The notes beneath the pieces were generated by a model that was not told where the DNA came from, ran no database searches, and saw only the letters and a list, made by a program, of their open reading frames with translations. 64,000 bases of DNA. It comes from Pseudomonas sp. Z8(2022) (lineage in GTDB: Bacteria > Pseudomonadota > Gammaproteobacteria > Pseudomonadales > Pseudomonadaceae). This document shows, piece by piece, positions 47,758-56,027 of the stretch. Each line of letters starts with the position of its first letter. The first letter of the stretch is position 1. The position numbers and the translations under genes are program-made. The DNA lies in the NCBI RefSeq assembly GCF_025837155.1, contig NZ_CP107549.1, positions 2,232,001 through 2,296,000 of the forward strand. The letters are read 5' to 3'.

Positions 47758-49740
47758 TCAGCGGACGGTCTGGATTCGCCAGATGCCGAAAGGCAGGTGC
47801 CAGGGTTCGATACGCATCCACTGCACCTTGCCGTGCCAGATCCAGCGGTGGCCGTTCATCAGGTCTTCACCTGCCAGATCGGCATCGTCGGGCAGGCCCA
47901 GTTCCCACAGCGGCAACTCGAAGTGCGCTTCCTGGGCGTTGTGCGGATCGAGGCTGACGGCAATCAGGATGAAGTTGGAGAGGTCCGCGGTGCGCTTGCC
48001 GAAATAGAGGATGTTGTCGTTCCACGCGGTGTAGGCCTGAAAGCCCAGATGGGTCTGCAGCGCCGGGTTCTCGCGGCGAATCTGGTTGAGCCGGGTGATC
48101 TCGGCGTTGATGTTGCCGGGCGCCTGGTAGTTGCGCGGGCGCAGCTGGTACTTCTCCGAATCGAAATACTCCTCCTTGCCCGGAACCGGTTCGGCTTCGC
48201 ACAGCTCGAAGCCCGAATACATGCCCCACAGCCCGGAGCCCATGGTCGCCAGCGCGGCGCGGATAAGGAATCCCGGGCGACCGCTGCGCTGCAGGAAATA
48301 GGGATTGATGTCCGGCGTATTGACGAAGAAGTTCGGCCGGTAACAATCGCGCCAGGGCGCCTGGTTCAGTTCGCTCAGGTAGCTCTGCAGCTCGGCCTTG
48401 GTGTTGCGCCAGGTGAAGTAGGTGTAGCTCTGGCTGAAGCCGAGCTTGCCCAGGCGCGCCATCATCGCCGGCCGGGTGAAGGCCTCGGCGAGGAAGATCA
48501 CCTCGGGGTGGCGTTCCCGCACGTCGGCGATCAGCCATTCCCAGAACGGCATCGGTTTGGTGTGCGGGTTGTCGACGCGAAACAGTGTCACGCCCTGCTC
48601 CACCCAGCCCAGCACAACGTCACGCAGCGCCAGCCACAGATCGGGCATGGCCGCTTCGGCGTAGAAATCGACGTTGACGATGTCCTCGTACTTCTTCGGC
48701 GGGTTCTCGGCATGGCGGATGCTGCCATCCGGGCGCCAGCTGAACCAGCCGGGATGCTGCCTGAGCCAGGGGTGGTCGGGCGAGCACTGCACGGCGAAAT
48801 CCAGTGCCACTTCCAGACCATGTTCATGCGCCACGCGTACCAACTGGCGAAAGTCCTCGAGGCTGCCAAGCTGCGGATGCACGGCCTCGTGACCGCCCTC
48901 CTCGCTGCCGATGGCATAGGGGCTACCGGGGTCGTCCGGGCCGGCCTTGAGGCTGTTGTTCGGCCCCTTGCGGTGGGTGCTCCCGATCGGATGAATGGGC
49001 GGGAAATACAGCACGTCGAAGCCCATCCCGGCGATTTCGGGAATGCGCGCCTGCACGTCGGTGAAGGAGCCGTGACGGCGTTCATCGCCCAGCGAGCGGG
49101 GAAACAGTTCGTACCAGCTGGCGAACTCGGCCAACTGGCGCTCGACATCCAGTGGATAGTTCGGTGTACGCAGCAGGTGCGGCCGATATTCGGCGCGGCG
49201 CATCAGTTCGTTGACAGATGGGTCGATCAGCACCGCCTCGCGTTCGGCCTGCGATTGCGCGGCCTCCATGCGCTCGATCAGCGCAGCCAGCTCGGCGCGC
49301 AATTCCAGCGGCGCCTGGGCGGCGATGCGCCGAACCAGCTGCGCCCCCTCCTGCAACTCAAGCTCCACCGGCACACTGGCACCGAGCTTCTTCACCAGCT
49401 CCTGACGGTAGCTGGCATAAACGTCCAGCCAGGCCTCGATGGCGAATTCGCCGCGCCCCTGCTGATCGATGCGCAGCTCTGCGCTCCAGTGATCATTGCC
49501 CAGCGCCTGCATCGGCACGCGCTGCCAGGATGCCTCGCCATTGGCGCGCCACAGCAGATCGGCGGCCAGCTGTTCGTGGCCATCGCTGAAGATCACGGCG
49601 CTGATTGGCAGCGGCCGGCCGCACAGGCACTTGCTGGCGAAACGGCCGCCTTCCACGGTCGGCTGTACAGCTTCGATGGCCAGTCGTGGCTGGGCGATGG
49701 CGTGATTCACGGTCTGGTCGGCATGCTGCGGGGACGGCAT
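47758..49740 (-). CDS. glgE: Alpha-1,4-glucan:maltose-1-phosphate maltosyltransferase
   Basis: 660 residues, GH13_3. N-terminal beta-rich domain (about 1-200), then GFDVLYFPPIHPIGSTHRKG (a GlgE signature), LEVALDFAVQCSPDHPW, LFRVDNPHTKPMPFWEWL (nucleophile Asp) and VIFLAEAFTRPAMM (acid/base Glu). It extends glucan with maltosyl units from maltose-1-phosphate. First gene of the glgE-treS-glgB operon; the ECF-like promoter at 49833-49861 is the best match of all. Not in E. coli; the pathway is established in Mycobacterium and Pseudomonas. Confidence 0.95.
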   Translation of the reverse strand: MPSPQHADQTVNHAIAQPRLAIEAVQPTVEGGRFASKCLCGRPLPISAVIFSDGHEQLAADLLWRANGEASWQRVPMQALGNDHWSAELRIDQQGRGEFAIEAWLDVYASYRQELVKKLGASVPVELELQEGAQLVRRIAAQAPLELRAELAALIERMEAAQSQAEREAVLIDPSVNELMRRAEYRPHLLRTPNYPLDVERQLAEFASWYELFPRSLGDERRHGSFTDVQARIPEIAGMGFDVLYFPPIHPIGSTHRKGPNNSLKAGPDDPGSPYAIGSEEGGHEAVHPQLGSLEDFRQLVRVAHEHGLEVALDFAVQCSPDHPWLRQHPGWFSWRPDGSIRHAENPPKKYEDIVNVDFYAEAAMPDLWLALRDVVLGWVEQGVTLFRVDNPHTKPMPFWEWLIADVRERHPEVIFLAEAFTRPAMMARLGKLGFSQSYTYFTWRNTKAELQSYLSELNQAPWRDCYRPNFFVNTPDINPYFLQRSGRPGFLIRAALATMGSGLWGMYSGFELCEAEPVPGKEEYFDSEKYQLRPRNYQAPGNINAEITRLNQIRRENPALQTHLGFQAYTAWNDNILYFGKRTADLSNFILIAVSLDPHNAQEAHFELPLWELGLPDDADLAGEDLMNGHRWIWHGKVQWMRIEPWHLPFGIWRIQTVR

Positions 49741-49832
49741 CTTTCCTGGCTCCTCTACGCCTGGCAGACGTGTTTGAAGGGGTTCGCGGGCAGGTCTGCG
49801 ACAGCGTGCTGGGGCGCTGTACCTGTCAGAAA

Positions 49833-49861
49833 ATCCGAGGCGGACGCGGCAGGAAAAGTTC
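49833..49861 (-). promoter_or_regulatory. ECF/AlgU-like promoter for glgE-treS-glgB
   Basis: Minus strand CCTGAACTT, 17 bp after the hexamer, then TCGGAT (49833-49838), 93 bp before glgE. Both boxes fit the AlgU consensus GAACTT and TCNNA. Confidence 0.65.
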
Positions 49862-49900
49862 AGGCAGTTTTTGCCCGTTCAACGGGCTGGCGAACTATTG

Positions 49901-50419
49901 TTAATCGCCCGGCTTTTCGTCCGATTGGTCGTCCGGTTTGATCCGGGTGCCTGGATCAACCACCATCGGCATCAGGTGCAGTACCACCAGTACGATCACC
50001 GTGGACAGCACGGCAGTGGCCTCGCGCCCGAGACCGACGGCCACGCCGATGGCGGCCGAGGCCCACAGCCCGGCTGCGGTGGTCAGGCCCTTTACATCGG
50101 AAATGTTCTGACCCTTGAGGATGGTGCCGGCGCCGAGAAACCCGACGCCGGCGGCAATGCCCTGGATCACGCGGCTCATGGCATCGGGTTCGGCGCCGTC
50201 CTGCTCCAGTGCCATGACGAAGACCGCTGCGCCAACGCACACCAGCATGTGTGTACGCATTCCGGCAGCCTTGCCCATGACTTCGCGCTCGTATCCCAGC
50301 AGGCCGCCGAGGAACATCGCCAGGAGCAGGCGCAGCGTGGCACGGGTGATGTGCTCCACCTGGCCAAGGTCGGAGAACTCCTGCACCAGCGTCGCGAGAA
50401 TTCGCTCGAGTATGTCCAT
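49901..50419 (-). CDS. MgtC/SapB family membrane protein
   Basis: 172 residues, four or five membrane helices. It has the MgtC signature: LGGLLGYEREVMGKAAGMRTHMLVCVGAA across two lines, then GIAAGVGFLGAGTILK and GLTTAAGLWASAAIGVAVG. The soluble C-terminal ACT-like domain of MgtC is missing, as in SapB-type members. Such proteins modulate membrane energetics or magnesium homeostasis. Promoter candidate at 50448-50476. Divergent from the Rho-N protein gene. Confidence 0.85.
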   Translation of the reverse strand: MDILERILATLVQEFSDLGQVEHITRATLRLLLAMFLGGLLGYEREVMGKAAGMRTHMLVCVGAAVFVMALEQDGAEPDAMSRVIQGIAAGVGFLGAGTILKGQNISDVKGLTTAAGLWASAAIGVAVGLGREATAVLSTVIVLVVLHLMPMVVDPGTRIKPDDQSDEKPGD

Positions 50420-50447
50420 CTTCGTTCAATCTCCTGAAGCGCTTTCC

Positions 50448-50476
50448 TTCTGAGCGACGAACAGACGAAGAGGTTC
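50448..50476 (-). promoter_or_regulatory. ECF/AlgU-like promoter for the MgtC-like gene
   Basis: Minus strand GGCGAACCT, 17 bp after the hexamer, then TCAGAA (50448-50453), 29 bp before the start codon. Confidence 0.55.
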
Positions 50477-50498
50477 GCCTCCGGTTATCCGAAAGCGG

Positions 50499-50526
50499 GA
50501 ACAAACAGGCCCTGACGCATTCACTT
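50499..50526 (+). promoter_or_regulatory. ECF/AlgU-like promoter for the Rho-N/KGG-like gene
   Basis: CGGGAACAA, 16 bp after the hexamer, then TCACTT (50521-50526); ATG at 50577. Back to back with the MgtC promoter. Confidence 0.45.
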
Positions 50527-50576
50527 CAGTTATGCGCCAGGGGCAATCCGGCTCGTGGCGAACCGGGAGAACGCTC

Positions 50577-50951
50577 ATGCCCCGCGGCAGCAAAGACAAG
50601 TACAGCGCCAAGCAGAAACGCAAGGCCGAGCACATCGAGGACAGTTACAAGGAGCGTGGCGTAGCGCCGGAAGAAGCTGAGGCGCGCGCCTGGGCCACGG
50701 TCAACAAGCAGTCCGGTGGTGGCGACAAGGCCGGAGGCTCCGGGCAGAAGACCAGCGCGGCGAGCAAGGAGGCTGCGCGCAAATCCTCGGCACGGCGAGC
50801 GGCAGCGACGCGACAAGGCACGCCTCGCCCTGGTCAGCGACTGGAATCGATGAACAAGGCCGAGTTGACGGAACTGGCGCGCAAGCGGGATATCGCCGGG
50901 CGCTCCCGCATGCGCAAGGATGAATTGCTGCAGGCGCTGCGCAAGTCCTAG
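50577..50951 (+). CDS. Basic protein with Rho N-terminal/SAP-like domain
   Basis: 124 residues. The N-terminal part (PRGSKDKYSAKQKRKAEHIE, YKERGVAPEEAEARAWATVN) matches proteins annotated as plasmid stabilisation or ChaB-neighbour stress proteins; the Ser/Gly/Lys linker follows and the last about 38 residues (MNKAELTELARKRDIAGRSR, then MRKDELLQALR) form a Rho-N/SAP-like helix-extended-helix that binds nucleic acid. The stop (TAG) shares a CTAG palindrome with the opposing metallothionein stop. Likely a DNA- or RNA-associated stress protein. Confidence 0.7.
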   Translation: MPRGSKDKYSAKQKRKAEHIEDSYKERGVAPEEAEARAWATVNKQSGGGDKAGGSGQKTSAASKEAARKSSARRAAATRQGTPRPGQRLESMNKAELTELARKRDIAGRSRMRKDELLQALRKS

Positions 50952-51148
50952 GAGACCTGCTCGCGCTCACGCTCCACACGCTCGCCGCAATCGCAGCCAG
51001 CGCTCTGGCACTGCACCATTCCCTTGGGATGGTGCAGCAGACAGGCCTCGCAGCAGTACAGCAGATCCTGGCCGGGGGTCTGGTGCAGCCACTCCCGCGA
51101 CTCGACCGGACAATTGCAATGCGCACAGGCGCAGGTCGATGTGCTCAT
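50948..51148 (-). CDS. Bacterial metallothionein
   Basis: 66 residues with ten Cys in the bacterial metallothionein pattern: CACAHCNC at 6-13, YCCEAC at 31-36, then CQSAGCDC at 47-54, plus His at 10, 22, 39 and 40. It binds zinc, cadmium or copper. ATG 51146-51148 overlaps the end of the upstream acidic-protein gene by 4 bp. PAO1 also has a metallothionein in its corresponding cluster. The C-terminal tail is longer than in cyanobacterial SmtA. Confidence 0.88.
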   Translation of the reverse strand: MSTSTCACAHCNCPVESREWLHQTPGQDLLYCCEACLLHHPKGMVQCQSAGCDCGERVEREREQVS

Positions 51149-51567
51149 GGCTCGCCCTCCTCGTCGCCGGGTACGACCTCGTCGGTCCAAGGCTTGCCGT
51201 CGAGCGGCGCCGAGCGTGCCAACTCTGCTTCGTCCAGGCCGAAGCCGCCACCGACCTGGGTTTCGTCCACCACGCTGAGTTCCTCATCGTTGGCACCGTC
51301 ATCGCCGCGCTCGAGCGGCGAACGCGCACCACTGTCGTCGATCAGGGTGTCCGGGCTCAGGTCATCGAGACTGACGTTGTCCTCGTGCTCGCTTTCACCG
51401 AGCGTCGCAGCGCCAGTCAGGCCGATCTCGTCGTCGCCGCTGGAAGATGGCCGCGCAGTCTGCTGCAGCGAGGGCTCACCCGTACCCAGGCTGTCTTCGT
51501 CATCGCTGAAGTCCAGCGCCTGCTCATCGACTGGTTCCGGATTGACACCTGAGATGGAGTCTTTCAT
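51145..51567 (-). CDS. Acidic, probably disordered protein
   Basis: 140 residues from ATG 51565-51567 (GAAGGAGGTATGCC). Very rich in Asp, Glu, Ser and Gly, with DFSDDEDSLGTGEPSLQQT and WTDEVVPGDEEGEP. No folded domain, signal or membrane segment is seen. It is coupled to the metallothionein by a 4-bp overlap, so it may be a metal-binding partner, but this is inference. No family name given. Confidence 0.65.
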   Translation of the reverse strand: MKDSISGVNPEPVDEQALDFSDDEDSLGTGEPSLQQTARPSSSGDDEIGLTGAATLGESEHEDNVSLDDLSPDTLIDDSGARSPLERGDDGANDEELSVVDETQVGGGFGLDEAELARSAPLDGKPWTDEVVPGDEEGEP

Positions 51568-51639
51568 GGCATACCTCCTTCGAACGGTAAGGAACACGTC
51601 CGACGACGGCGTACAGGCGCCATCGTGCGGACATTCGGC

Positions 51640-51984
51640 TCAAGGCGAAATCGGATCGCTGGCCGGGAAGGTTTCCTCTACGGCATGGTCCAGACGGTTG
51701 TCCTCGCGCCCCTTCAAGGCATCCATTTCCTTCTGCAGGCGCGGCAGCGCTGCACGCAGCTCGGCCACACGCTCGCGCAGGCTTTCCAGCTCGGTCTTGG
51801 GGTCGCTGATCAGCCCCTTGACCACGCAGTGTCCGCTCAGCCCGCGCTGCAGCAGCGCAGCACCGCCAAGGGCCTTGAGTACACCCGAGGTGCCGCCCTG
51901 GCAGACACCGGCGACAATGGCAGTGGCGCCGGTGGCGAGCGAGATGGCCCGCTCCAGGCGAGGGACATTTTGGGTCAGTGACAT
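51640..51984 (-). CDS. DUF2892 small membrane protein
   Basis: 114 residues from ATG 51982-51984 with AGGAGGAAACGCC. N-terminal DUF2892 part: NVPRLERAISLATGATAIVAG, then GGTSGVLKALGGAALLQRGLSGHC with two membrane helices; then a coiled-coil (residues about 68-98, LESLRERVAELRAALPRLQKE) and an acidic end DHAVEETFPASDP. Function unknown. Probably first in a unit with the acidic protein and metallothionein, as no promoter is seen between them. Confidence 0.75.
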   Translation of the reverse strand: MSLTQNVPRLERAISLATGATAIVAGVCQGGTSGVLKALGGAALLQRGLSGHCVVKGLISDPKTELESLRERVAELRAALPRLQKEMDALKGREDNRLDHAVEETFPASDPISP

Positions 51985-52037
51985 GGCGTTTCCTCCTGAT
52001 GGTTGCATGACGAATGCCGATTGCGGCGCCCGTGAGA

Positions 52038-52067
52038 TTTAGAAAGCCTCGCTGGCGCCAAAGGTTC
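52038..52067 (-). promoter_or_regulatory. ECF/AlgU-like promoter for the DUF2892-metallothionein unit
   Basis: Minus strand TCTGAACCT, 18 bp after the hexamer, then TCTAAA (52038-52043). The -10 region TTTCTAAATCT also resembles an RpoS -10. Confidence 0.5.
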
Positions 52068-52091
52068 AGAGAATCGGTCCAGTGGCCCGTT

Positions 52092-53258
52092 TCAGGGCCG
52101 CAGAATCACCTTGCGGCACTGCTCGCGCCGCGAGTCGAACAGGCGATAGCCTTCAGCCGCCTCGGCCAGCGGCATGCGGTGGCTGATGATGATTTGCGGA
52201 TCGAGGTCGCCGCTCTGAATGTGCTCCAGCAGCCTGGGCAGCAGCGGATGGACGTGGGTCTGGCCCATCTTGAAGGTCAGCCCCTTGTCGAACGCATCGC
52301 CGAACAGAAAGCCGTGGATGAAACCGGCATAGACACCCGGCACGCTGACCGTGCCGCCCCGGCGAACCGCTGCGATGCACTGGCGCAGTGCCACGCCGCT
52401 GCTGGCTTCCAGCTTCAGCGTGGTCAGTACGGTTTCGGTAAGGCTGCCCTTGGCTTCGAAACCCACCGCATCGATCACCGCATCCACGCCACGGTAGCCC
52501 GGCGTCTGTTCGATGATGGCGCTGGCCGGGTCATCGACCTTGTCGAAGTTGATCGGTATCACGCCGTAGGTCTGCCGGGCGTAGTCCAGACGATAATCGT
52601 GGTGATCGACCATGAAGATCTGCTCGGCACCGAGCATGCGCGCACAGGCTGCACTCATCAGCCCGACCGGGCCGGCGCCATAGATCGCCACGCGACTGCC
52701 CGGACCGACTCCGGCATTGACCGCGGCCTGATAGCCGGTAGGCAGGATGTCGGTGAGAAACAGCACCTGCTCGTCATCGAGCACGTCCGGCACCTTGAAC
52801 GGACCGGTATTGGCCTTGGGCACTCGCACCAGTTCCGCCTGTCCGCCCGGAACACCACCGTACAGCTGGCTGTAGCCGAACAGCGCCGCGCCTGGCGGAA
52901 TCTGCTTCTTGTTGAGAATCGCGCCGCGCCCCGGGTTGGTGGTTTCGCAGGCCGCATGCAGGTCCATCTGGCAGAAGAAGCAGTCACCGCAGGCGATGAC
53001 GAAAGGCACGATGACCCGGTCGCCCTTGCTCACAGCTGTGACCTGCGGGCCGACTTCCTCGACCACACCCATGAACTCGTGGCCGAAGATGTCGCCATCC
53101 TTCACCTGCGGAATCTTGCCGCGATACAGGTGCAGATCGGAGCCACAGATCGCCGTGGCGGTAACCCGCAGAATGATGTCGTCCGGTTGCTCGATAACCG
53201 GATCGGGCACCCGCTCCACCCGCACGTCGTGACTGCCGTGGTAGGTCAATGCTTGCAT
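52092..53258 (-). CDS. Zinc-dependent alcohol/formaldehyde dehydrogenase-like (MDR)
   Basis: 388 residues from ATG 53256-53258 with GGGAGAAGCCTC. Motifs: [23 protein letters not shown] (catalytic Zn), then [16 protein letters not shown] (structural zinc site with one Cys fewer than the classical four) and [21 protein letters not shown] for NAD. It resembles the dehydrogenase at 32669 at about one-third-like level by eye. Likely aldehyde detoxification or glutathione-independent formaldehyde dehydrogenase-like; substrate unknown. Confidence 0.85.
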   Translation of the reverse strand: MQALTYHGSHDVRVERVPDPVIEQPDDIILRVTATAICGSDLHLYRGKIPQVKDGDIFGHEFMGVVEEVGPQVTAVSKGDRVIVPFVIACGDCFFCQMDLHAACETTNPGRGAILNKKQIPPGAALFGYSQLYGGVPGGQAELVRVPKANTGPFKVPDVLDDEQVLFLTDILPTGYQAAVNAGVGPGSRVAIYGAGPVGLMSAACARMLGAEQIFMVDHHDYRLDYARQTYGVIPINFDKVDDPASAIIEQTPGYRGVDAVIDAVGFEAKGSLTETVLTTLKLEASSGVALRQCIAAVRRGGTVSVPGVYAGFIHGFLFGDAFDKGLTFKMGQTHVHPLLPRLLEHIQSGDLDPQIIISHRMPLAEAAEGYRLFDSRREQCRKVILRP

Positions 53259-53289
53259 GAGGCTTCTCCCGGAATAAGGCATGTCCCTA

Positions 53290-53317
53290 TTCCGAAATCG
53301 CTGCTGTGCAGATGTTC
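53290..53317 (-). promoter_or_regulatory. ECF/AlgU-like promoter for the second alcohol dehydrogenase
   Basis: Minus strand CCTGAACAT, 16 bp after the hexamer, then TCGGAA (53290-53295). The -35 box overlaps the stop codon of the YbdK-like gene. Confidence 0.55.
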
Positions 53318-54452
53318 AGGCTATTTGCGGGATGTTCTGCATGGATGTTTGCTGCACCAGCCGGTCGACCACCTGGTAGACGGCAGCACGATGATCGGCG
53401 CCGCCGCTACGGGCACGGCGATAGAGGCCAAGCTGGGCTTCTGCGCTGCCACCGATACGCGCCAGCTGGCGCGCGTGCGCCATGATCCAGCGATCCTCGG
53501 GGGCGATATGCCCGGCTATGCAGGTTAGAACCTGATCCAGCCAGGCACGGAACGGCAAGGTGCTGTGGCTGCGCGGCTCGATGAACAGGCCGCGCAGGCC
53601 GCGACGTTTGGCGCGCCAGCGATTTTCCAGGGTGAGAATGCGCGTCAGCGGGTCATCGAACCATTCAAGGTGCGGGGTATCCAGCGCATGGCCGAGCATG
53701 GCGCGAAACAACCCGGCAATGCACAGGGCGTCCTGCAGTTTCGGGCAGGCGTCGGCGATACGCAGCTCCAGGGTCGGAAAGCGCAATGACGGGCGGATGT
53801 TCCACCACAGATTGACCGCCGAGCCGATGCAGTCGGTATCGGTCATCACCTTCAGGTAGCGCTGGTACTCGGCGTCATCGCGAAAGTGGTCGGGAATGCC
53901 CATGCGCGGCCACTCGTCACAGACGGCCTGGCGATAGCTCATCAGGCCAGAGGGGCGACCGTCCCAGAATGGTGAGGACGCGCTCAGCCCCAGCAACAGC
54001 GGCAACCAGGGCGTCAGCCGGTTCATCAGGCGAATGCGGTCGATGCCTTCCGGCACCCCGACATGCACGTGCAGGCCGGCCAGCACGCTGCGGCTGGCAA
54101 CGATGCGGTAGTCGTCGAAGATGGCCTGATAACGGGCCATGTTGGTGGCCTGCACGCTGCGCCATTGCCCCAGAGGATGCGTACCCGCAGCAAGGATGCC
54201 GCAACCGAACTCGCGGGCCAGATCGGCCATGGTCCGACGAGCCTGGTCAAGGAAGTCGCGCGCCTCGTCGAGTCTGCTGAGCACCGGGGTCACTACCTCG
54301 AACTGCGCGGCGAACATCTCTCGCGTCACGCACGGGCCCAGGGCGCGGCGGCTGGACACGGCAAAGGCCTCGACTCCGCGCTGCGCCACGCAGCGGCTGG
54401 CCAGATCGGTGAGAAAGTATTCTTCCTCGATGCCGAACGTACTCGTGGTCAT
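53316..54452 (-). CDS. YbdK-type carboxylate-amine ligase (GCS2 family)
   Basis: 378 residues from ATG 54450-54452 with GGGAGGTAGGTGGTC (a GTG at 54458 is also in frame). It starts TTSTFGIEEEYFLTD, the GCS2 signature, then CGILAAGTHPLGQWRS, LHVHVGVPEGIDRIRLMNRL and TLELRIADACPKLQDALC. The family activates a carboxylate with ATP and joins it to an amine; YbdK in E. coli has weak glutamate-cysteine ligase activity. Its natural substrate here is unknown. Divergent from the haem-oxygenase-like gene. Confidence 0.85.
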   Translation of the reverse strand: MTTSTFGIEEEYFLTDLASRCVAQRGVEAFAVSSRRALGPCVTREMFAAQFEVVTPVLSRLDEARDFLDQARRTMADLAREFGCGILAAGTHPLGQWRSVQATNMARYQAIFDDYRIVASRSVLAGLHVHVGVPEGIDRIRLMNRLTPWLPLLLGLSASSPFWDGRPSGLMSYRQAVCDEWPRMGIPDHFRDDAEYQRYLKVMTDTDCIGSAVNLWWNIRPSLRFPTLELRIADACPKLQDALCIAGLFRAMLGHALDTPHLEWFDDPLTRILTLENRWRAKRRGLRGLFIEPRSHSTLPFRAWLDQVLTCIAGHIAPEDRWIMAHARQLARIGGSAEAQLGLYRRARSGGADHRAAVYQVVDRLVQQTSMQNIPQIA

Positions 54453-54478
54453 GACCACCTACCTCCCAGGATTCCTGC

Positions 54479-54507
54479 AATGGAGGGAGTTGCGGCGGTT
54501 TCGGTTC
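54479..54507 (-). promoter_or_regulatory. ECF/AlgU-like promoter for the YbdK-like gene
   Basis: Minus strand GTTGAACCG, 17 bp after the hexamer, then TCCATT (54479-54484). A second GAAC (54557-54560) lies upstream with a poorer -10. Confidence 0.5.
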
Positions 54508-54548
54508 AACCTGTTTTGACGCTACGTCGGCTGTGGCGAATTTAGGTG

Positions 54549-54577
54549 GAATCTTTGTTCAGGCAAGGCCCTCCTAA
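54549..54577 (+). promoter_or_regulatory. Weak ECF-like promoter candidate for the haem-oxygenase-like gene
   Basis: GAATCT (not GAAC), 17 bp, then TCCTAA (54572-54577); ATG at 54613. Included because spacing and -10 fit, but the -35 deviates. Confidence 0.35.
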
Positions 54578-54612
54578 ACAGAACATGGACCCGTTTTCAG
54601 GAGACTTGACTC

Positions 54613-56013
54613 ATGTCGATCGCCAGTTTCATCGACACGCCTGCCGCGCAAAGCATTTCCCTGGTTCCTGCCACCGGACCCTGGCAAACCCTCTATCACC
54701 AACTGATGGACGAGCCCGAGCCGGGCCATCCGCAAGCACGCGAGTTTCTTCTCGAGTGCCTGCAGGAGGTCGCCGGGCTGCCCTGCGAGCTGCCGCAAAG
54801 CCCCTATGAGCTGGCAGCCTGGTCGCTACGCCAGACTCAGCAGGTGACTGCCGATTACGCCAGCTATCTGGAGGGACGCCGATCCGGCCAGGGCCGCCGC
54901 TACTTCCCGCGCAAGGCGCATGCCCTGCATTTTCTCCGTGCGGTGGCGCCGACCAAGCTGGTCGACGGTGCCTGGCTCTACGGCACCCTGCCCCACTGGC
55001 GCGATTACCGTGTCTATCCACTGGTGCGAACCTACCTGGAAGAACTGGGCGACGGGGTGCCGGCACAGAATCATGTGCTGCTGTATCGACAACTGCTGGC
55101 GAGCCAGGGCTGTGATGATGCGCTGGAGCTGGATGATGCGCTGTATCGTCAGGGCGCGATCCAGCTGGCGCTGGGGCTGATGGTGGACGAGTTCCTGCCC
55201 GAGGTGATCGGTTACAACCTCGGCTACGAGCAGTTGCCTCTGCACCTGCTGATCAGCGCGTTCGAACTCAACGAGCTGGATATCGATCCCTATTACTTCC
55301 AGCTGCACGTCACCATCGACAACGGCTCCACCGGCCACGCTGCCAAGGCGGTACAGAGCGTGCTGGACAACCTGCCGCGGGTCGGCGATGCACAGGCCTT
55401 CTATGAACGGGTGATGCGCGGCTATCTGCTCAATGACCTCGGGCCTGGCTCCACCGCCGTGATCGACAGCTTCGAGCTGGAGCAGCAGGTACTGCAGATG
55501 CTCGAACGCAAGCGCACGGTGGCCAGCCTGGTGCATTCCGACTACTGCCGCATCGAGGGCCGCACAGTTAACCAGTGGCTGGGCAACTCGGGTGACGTGG
55601 CAGGCTTTCTCGAGGCCATGCAGCGCAACGGCTGGATAAAACGTGACAAGGACCCGGCGGAGAGTCGTTTCTGGCGTCTGGTGGAGGGTCAGGGCGCGGC
55701 CATGTTTGGGGTCTTCAGCCCCTACGAGCGCCAGTTGCTGCATGACTGGATCGCCGGGGACTGGCAACAGGCCGAGCAGCGCCCACCCTTTCGCGCACGT
55801 CGTCCGAGCAAGAGCGCCCTGCCCGCCGAAGGCAGTACACAGCATGGTGAGCTGGACCGCGAGCGCCGCGACATGCTCCGCCAGCTGCAAGGCCTGGATG
55901 CCTATCGACGCGAATGCCGCCTGATCGAACTGCAATCGCCAGGACAGCACTGGCGCAGCGCCGGCCTGGCTGCCACCCGCACCTTCACGGCGTTGATGCA
56001 ACAGCCACGCTGA
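54613..56013 (+). CDS. Iron-containing redox enzyme family (haem-oxygenase-like di-iron) protein
   Basis: 466 residues. The helical region of about 90-300 has the haem-oxygenase-like di-iron pattern: EFLPEVIGYNLGYEQLPLH, FELNELDIDPYYFQLHVTID and DNGSTGHAAKAVQSVL, with Glu/His/Asp in place to bind two irons. The last 150 residues are less conserved. ATG 54613 with TTCAGGAGACTTGACTC. It is 14 bp ahead of a methyltransferase. HDO enzymes oxidise small molecules or fatty acids; the substrate is open. Confidence 0.7.
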   Translation: MSIASFIDTPAAQSISLVPATGPWQTLYHQLMDEPEPGHPQAREFLLECLQEVAGLPCELPQSPYELAAWSLRQTQQVTADYASYLEGRRSGQGRRYFPRKAHALHFLRAVAPTKLVDGAWLYGTLPHWRDYRVYPLVRTYLEELGDGVPAQNHVLLYRQLLASQGCDDALELDDALYRQGAIQLALGLMVDEFLPEVIGYNLGYEQLPLHLLISAFELNELDIDPYYFQLHVTIDNGSTGHAAKAVQSVLDNLPRVGDAQAFYERVMRGYLLNDLGPGSTAVIDSFELEQQVLQMLERKRTVASLVHSDYCRIEGRTVNQWLGNSGDVAGFLEAMQRNGWIKRDKDPAESRFWRLVEGQGAAMFGVFSPYERQLLHDWIAGDWQQAEQRPPFRARRPSKSALPAEGSTQHGELDRERRDMLRQLQGLDAYRRECRLIELQSPGQHWRSAGLAATRTFTALMQQPR

Positions 56014-56027
56014 CTCAGGAGTCGCAC

